From positions 186,001 to 250,000 of the forward strand of contig NZ_JBINJF010000001.1 in assembly GCF_043951865.1 (NCBI RefSeq): 64,000 nt of DNA, read 5' to 3'. This stretch comes from JAMQKA01 sp043951865 (GTDB lineage: Bacteria; Bacteroidota; Rhodothermia; Balneolales; Balneolaceae). Made by a program: the position numbers and the translations under genes. Positions within the stretch are counted from its first letter, which is position 1. Each line of letters begins with the position of its first letter. Positions 62,142 to 64,000 of this stretch are shown piece after piece. The notes beneath the pieces are model-generated. The model did no database searches. It had not been told where the DNA came from and saw only the letters and a program-made list of their open reading frames with translations.

Positions 62142-62869
62142 GCCACCATTTTTCGTCACTTAAAACCTATTTCAGGAATACCAACACCCTGCTCTACAGT
62201 TACCTGATCAGCCTTCCGCTGCTATTGCTGTACGAGGTGCTCATTTTTATATCCCAGCCAGACTCCTCCCAGGTGGTTCGTATTTCGGTGGATGTGTGGA
62301 TTAAATCGCTGTTCTCGAACTTTGGACAGGATGTACTTTCCATCACGCTCATATTCGTTGCGCTGCTGGGTATGTATATCCTGTACCGCGACCGCAGCAA
62401 GCTGCGTACTCTCAACATCTCCTATTTCTTTTTAATGATCGCAGAGGCAACCGTCTATGCCTACCTGCTGGCCCTGCTGATCTCGCAAACTCTTGACGCG
62501 CTTCTGCAAGTCGTACAGGTGCAGCCGATGGAATCACTTACCACGCTGCAGCAGCTTGCCCTTTCCCTTGGTGCAGGTCTGTATGAGGAGCTTTTTTTCC
62601 GTGTTATCCTGGTTTCCGCCCTTATATTTGTCTTCAAATATCTTTTCAGTAAAAAGTGGATGGCGGTTACCTCCGCCGTACTGCTGGCAGCCGCTATTTT
62701 CAGTGCAGTTCATTACATCGGGGTGCTCGGCGACCCGTTCACCTTTGGCTCCTTCCTGTTTCGCTTTCTCTTCGGCCTGGCACTGAACGGAATCTACGTA
62801 TGGAGAGGGTTTGGCCTTGCCGCATGGACCCATGCCATTTACGACATCATGGTCGTGGCATTCATGTAG
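62138..62869 (+). CDS. CPBP-family intramembrane glutamic protease
   Basis: A 243-residue membrane protein with about seven or eight helices. The catalytic pair of the CPBP (Rce1/Abi) family is in the EExxxR motif (YEELFFRVILV), followed by FSAVHYIG and LALNGIYVWRGFGLAAWTHA, with the family His. Members cut or bind proteins in the membrane, some in bacteriocin immunity. The start overlaps the LysM gene by ATGA, so it is translationally coupled; a link to wall or exported proteins is possible but unproven. Confidence 0.8.
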   Translation: MSHHFSSLKTYFRNTNTLLYSYLISLPLLLLYEVLIFISQPDSSQVVRISVDVWIKSLFSNFGQDVLSITLIFVALLGMYILYRDRSKLRTLNISYFFLMIAEATVYAYLLALLISQTLDALLQVVQVQPMESLTTLQQLALSLGAGLYEELFFRVILVSALIFVFKYLFSKKWMAVTSAVLLAAAIFSAVHYIGVLGDPFTFGSFLFRFLFGLALNGIYVWRGFGLAAWTHAIYDIMVVAFM

Positions 62870-63116
62870 ACAGGCCATCGGCAACTTCATTCCCTCTTTA
62901 CATCAGCGGATTATTTTCAGGGTTGTTAGAAAAGAATTACTGCTTATATCAATACAATCTATTTAAGTTTTAAACAGATTATTGATATACTCATAATTCA
63001 ACATTGAACGACACGTAGAATCAAATGATTTCAGGTACTTTCGATAATTAATCGATATATTTATATAGCTGGTTCGAAGAGATACATTTAATTTTCAACA
63101 AAGGTGCCAGTTCGGG

Positions 63117-63692
63117 ATGGCCGAATTAACCAAAGAAGAAGTACAAAAACAGGAAGATTTTGAGGAGGAAATTATTCCTCACCTGGATGCGCTGTACAAT
63201 TTTGCGCTCCGATTAACCTCGGATCCCAATGATGCTGAGGATCTCGTGCAGGATACGATTGTCAAGGCGTTCCGTTTTTTCAGCAGTTATGAGAAAGGGA
63301 CCAACGCCAAGGCCTGGTTGTTCCGCATCCTGAAAAACTCCTATATCAACAACTATCGCAAGCAGTCCAAACAACCCAACCAGGTTGATTACGACGAAGT
63401 TGCGACCTTCTACGAAACCATTCGCGCTGAACGTACCGACACCTCCGACCTTGAAGACCGGATGTTCCGCGAGCTGATCGATGACGACATCTCCAATGCC
63501 CTGGAAGAGCTTCCGGAAGATTTTCGGACTGTTGTACTCCTTTGTGACGTAGAAGGGTTTACCTACGAGGAGATTGCAAATATGCTTGATGTCCCGATCG
63601 GCACCATCCGTTCCCGCCTGCATCGCGGGCGAAACCTGCTGAAAGCAGAACTGATGGATTACGCACAAAAACGTGGCTACCAGCCTGACTAG
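63117..63692 (+). CDS. ECF-type RNA polymerase sigma factor
   Basis: A 191-residue sigma factor of the sigma-70 ECF group. Region 2 is EEIIPHLDALYNFALRLT, DAEDLVQDTIVKAFRFF and NAKAWLFRILKNSYINNYRK (-10 binding). Region 4 is ALEELPEDFRTVVLLCDVEG, TYEEIANMLDVPIGTIRSRL. It resembles SigH/RpoE-type factors controlled by stress. No anti-sigma gene follows within the next 217 bases. The downstream kinase gene points the opposite way. Confidence 0.85.
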   Translation: MAELTKEEVQKQEDFEEEIIPHLDALYNFALRLTSDPNDAEDLVQDTIVKAFRFFSSYEKGTNAKAWLFRILKNSYINNYRKQSKQPNQVDYDEVATFYETIRAERTDTSDLEDRMFRELIDDDISNALEELPEDFRTVVLLCDVEGFTYEEIANMLDVPIGTIRSRLHRGRNLLKAELMDYAQKRGYQPD

Positions 63693-63909
63693 TACCAGTC
63701 ATCCATAACCAGTCGGGTTTACGGGACACTGGAACGCAGATGAGGCCGGATACTGCGGATTAACCACAGAATAGTTTTTCAAACAACCCTTTCAAATGAT
63801 CGATCGGTGGTGTCCGCATTTCGTCCATCTGCCAAAATCCACGGTTCGCCACTACACCAGCAGTAAACTTATCTGTGTCATTACTCAATAACTCGGTGGC
63901 CGGCGGGTA

Positions 63910-64000
63910 TCACTGCGTTTTTTGATCCTCTTCCAAATCCAGTTTTAATACAATCCGGATGGTTGTTCCCTTGCCCTCTTCTGATTCAAGCACAAACAGC
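63910..64000 (-). CDS. Sensor histidine kinase, C-terminal end (runs off right edge)
   Basis: On the minus strand a frame enters from beyond base 64000 and ends with TGA at 63910-63912. The 29 visible residues include EEGKGTTIRIVLKLD, the last glycine-rich part (G3/GT box and final strand) of a HATPase domain. It is therefore the C-terminus of a two-component sensor kinase, convergent with the sigma factor gene. Nothing can be said about its sensor domain. Confidence 0.65.
   Translation of the reverse strand, partial: LFVLESEEGKGTTIRIVLKLDLEEDQKTQ

Noticed and set aside
62138..62869. CPBP (Abi) protein as a sign of a phage-defence system
   Set aside because: No toxin, restriction or other defence gene is adjacent, and the gene is coupled to a wall protein instead.
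1..64000. CRISPR array, insertion sequence or prophage
   Set aside because: No regularly spaced repeats, transposase, integrase or phage structural gene was seen anywhere in the window.

Overview
The window looks like chromosomal DNA of a Gram-negative, probably marine or halotolerant bacterium of the Balneolota/Rhodothermota/Bacteroidota group, with Balneolota most likely. This is inferred from gene content: LptD, MlaEFD and PpiD imply an outer membrane; a DUF3078 barrel, a DUF3822 protein next to rsmD and coaD, a repeated DUF349 protein and an S46 dipeptidyl peptidase are typical of that group. Many starts lack a Shine-Dalgarno sequence, while a few carry a strong one. No phage, insertion sequence, CRISPR array or integrated island was seen. 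The content is mostly housekeeping, with a few unusual proteins and several intergenic repeat families.

Region by region. 1-4.7 kb: a truncated exported-protein gene, then L-2-hydroxyglutarate oxidase and a YdiJ-type FAD/Fe-S dehydrogenase, which may together clear both 2-hydroxyglutarate enantiomers. 4.7-10.9 kb: a lipoprotein, a large PHP/EndoQ-like endonuclease fused to a UvrD-type helicase, an exported protein with a duplicated domain, and a Cho-like GIY-YIG nuclease. 10.9-16.5 kb: a PlsC acyltransferase, a DUF3078 barrel, uxaB-uxaA for galacturonate breakdown, and tRNA-Arg(ACG) with its terminator. 17-24.3 kb: an RluD-type pseudouridine synthase, a gene-free segment ending in an intrinsic terminator (candidate small RNA), recN, an acyl-CoA dehydrogenase and a lipase maturation factor. 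24.4-28.5 kb: a deoxyribonucleotidase, an MFS carrier, an overlapping pair of rSAM/selenodomain-associated glycosyltransferases and a small exported barrel.

28.8-36 kb, mostly on the minus strand: a degenerate-receiver/metallo-beta-lactamase fusion, a DUF349 repeat protein, MscS, a coiled-coil stress protein, Dps, and a second RluA-family enzyme. 36-46 kb: an S46 peptidase lipoprotein, aroC, a TrkA-type potassium channel, the mlaE-mlaF-mlaD lipid-transport operon and a PpiD-like periplasmic chaperone. 46-51.3 kb: ribD and ribE, then ftsB and lptD on the minus strand. 51.6-58 kb: a bile-acid-type symporter, the aspartate aminotransferase / FmdB-like / GbsR / YraN run, and the pseudopilin-like / DUF3822 / rsmD / coaD run. 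58.4-64 kb: a MATE exporter, SixA, a TPR protein, a four-LysM/RlpA-like wall protein overlapping a CPBP protease, an ECF sigma factor, and the C-terminus of a sensor histidine kinase running off the right edge.

Most notable signals: the EndoQ-UvrD fusion; a dispersed repeat of about 165 bp in two inverted copies 22 kb apart, plus a shorter second family, one copy of which abuts it; short tandem repeats just after three stop codons; a plus-strand terminator with no gene in front of recN; an S46 peptidase with serine at the presumed P1-selectivity position; and an FmdB-like protein that has lost most of its zinc ligands.
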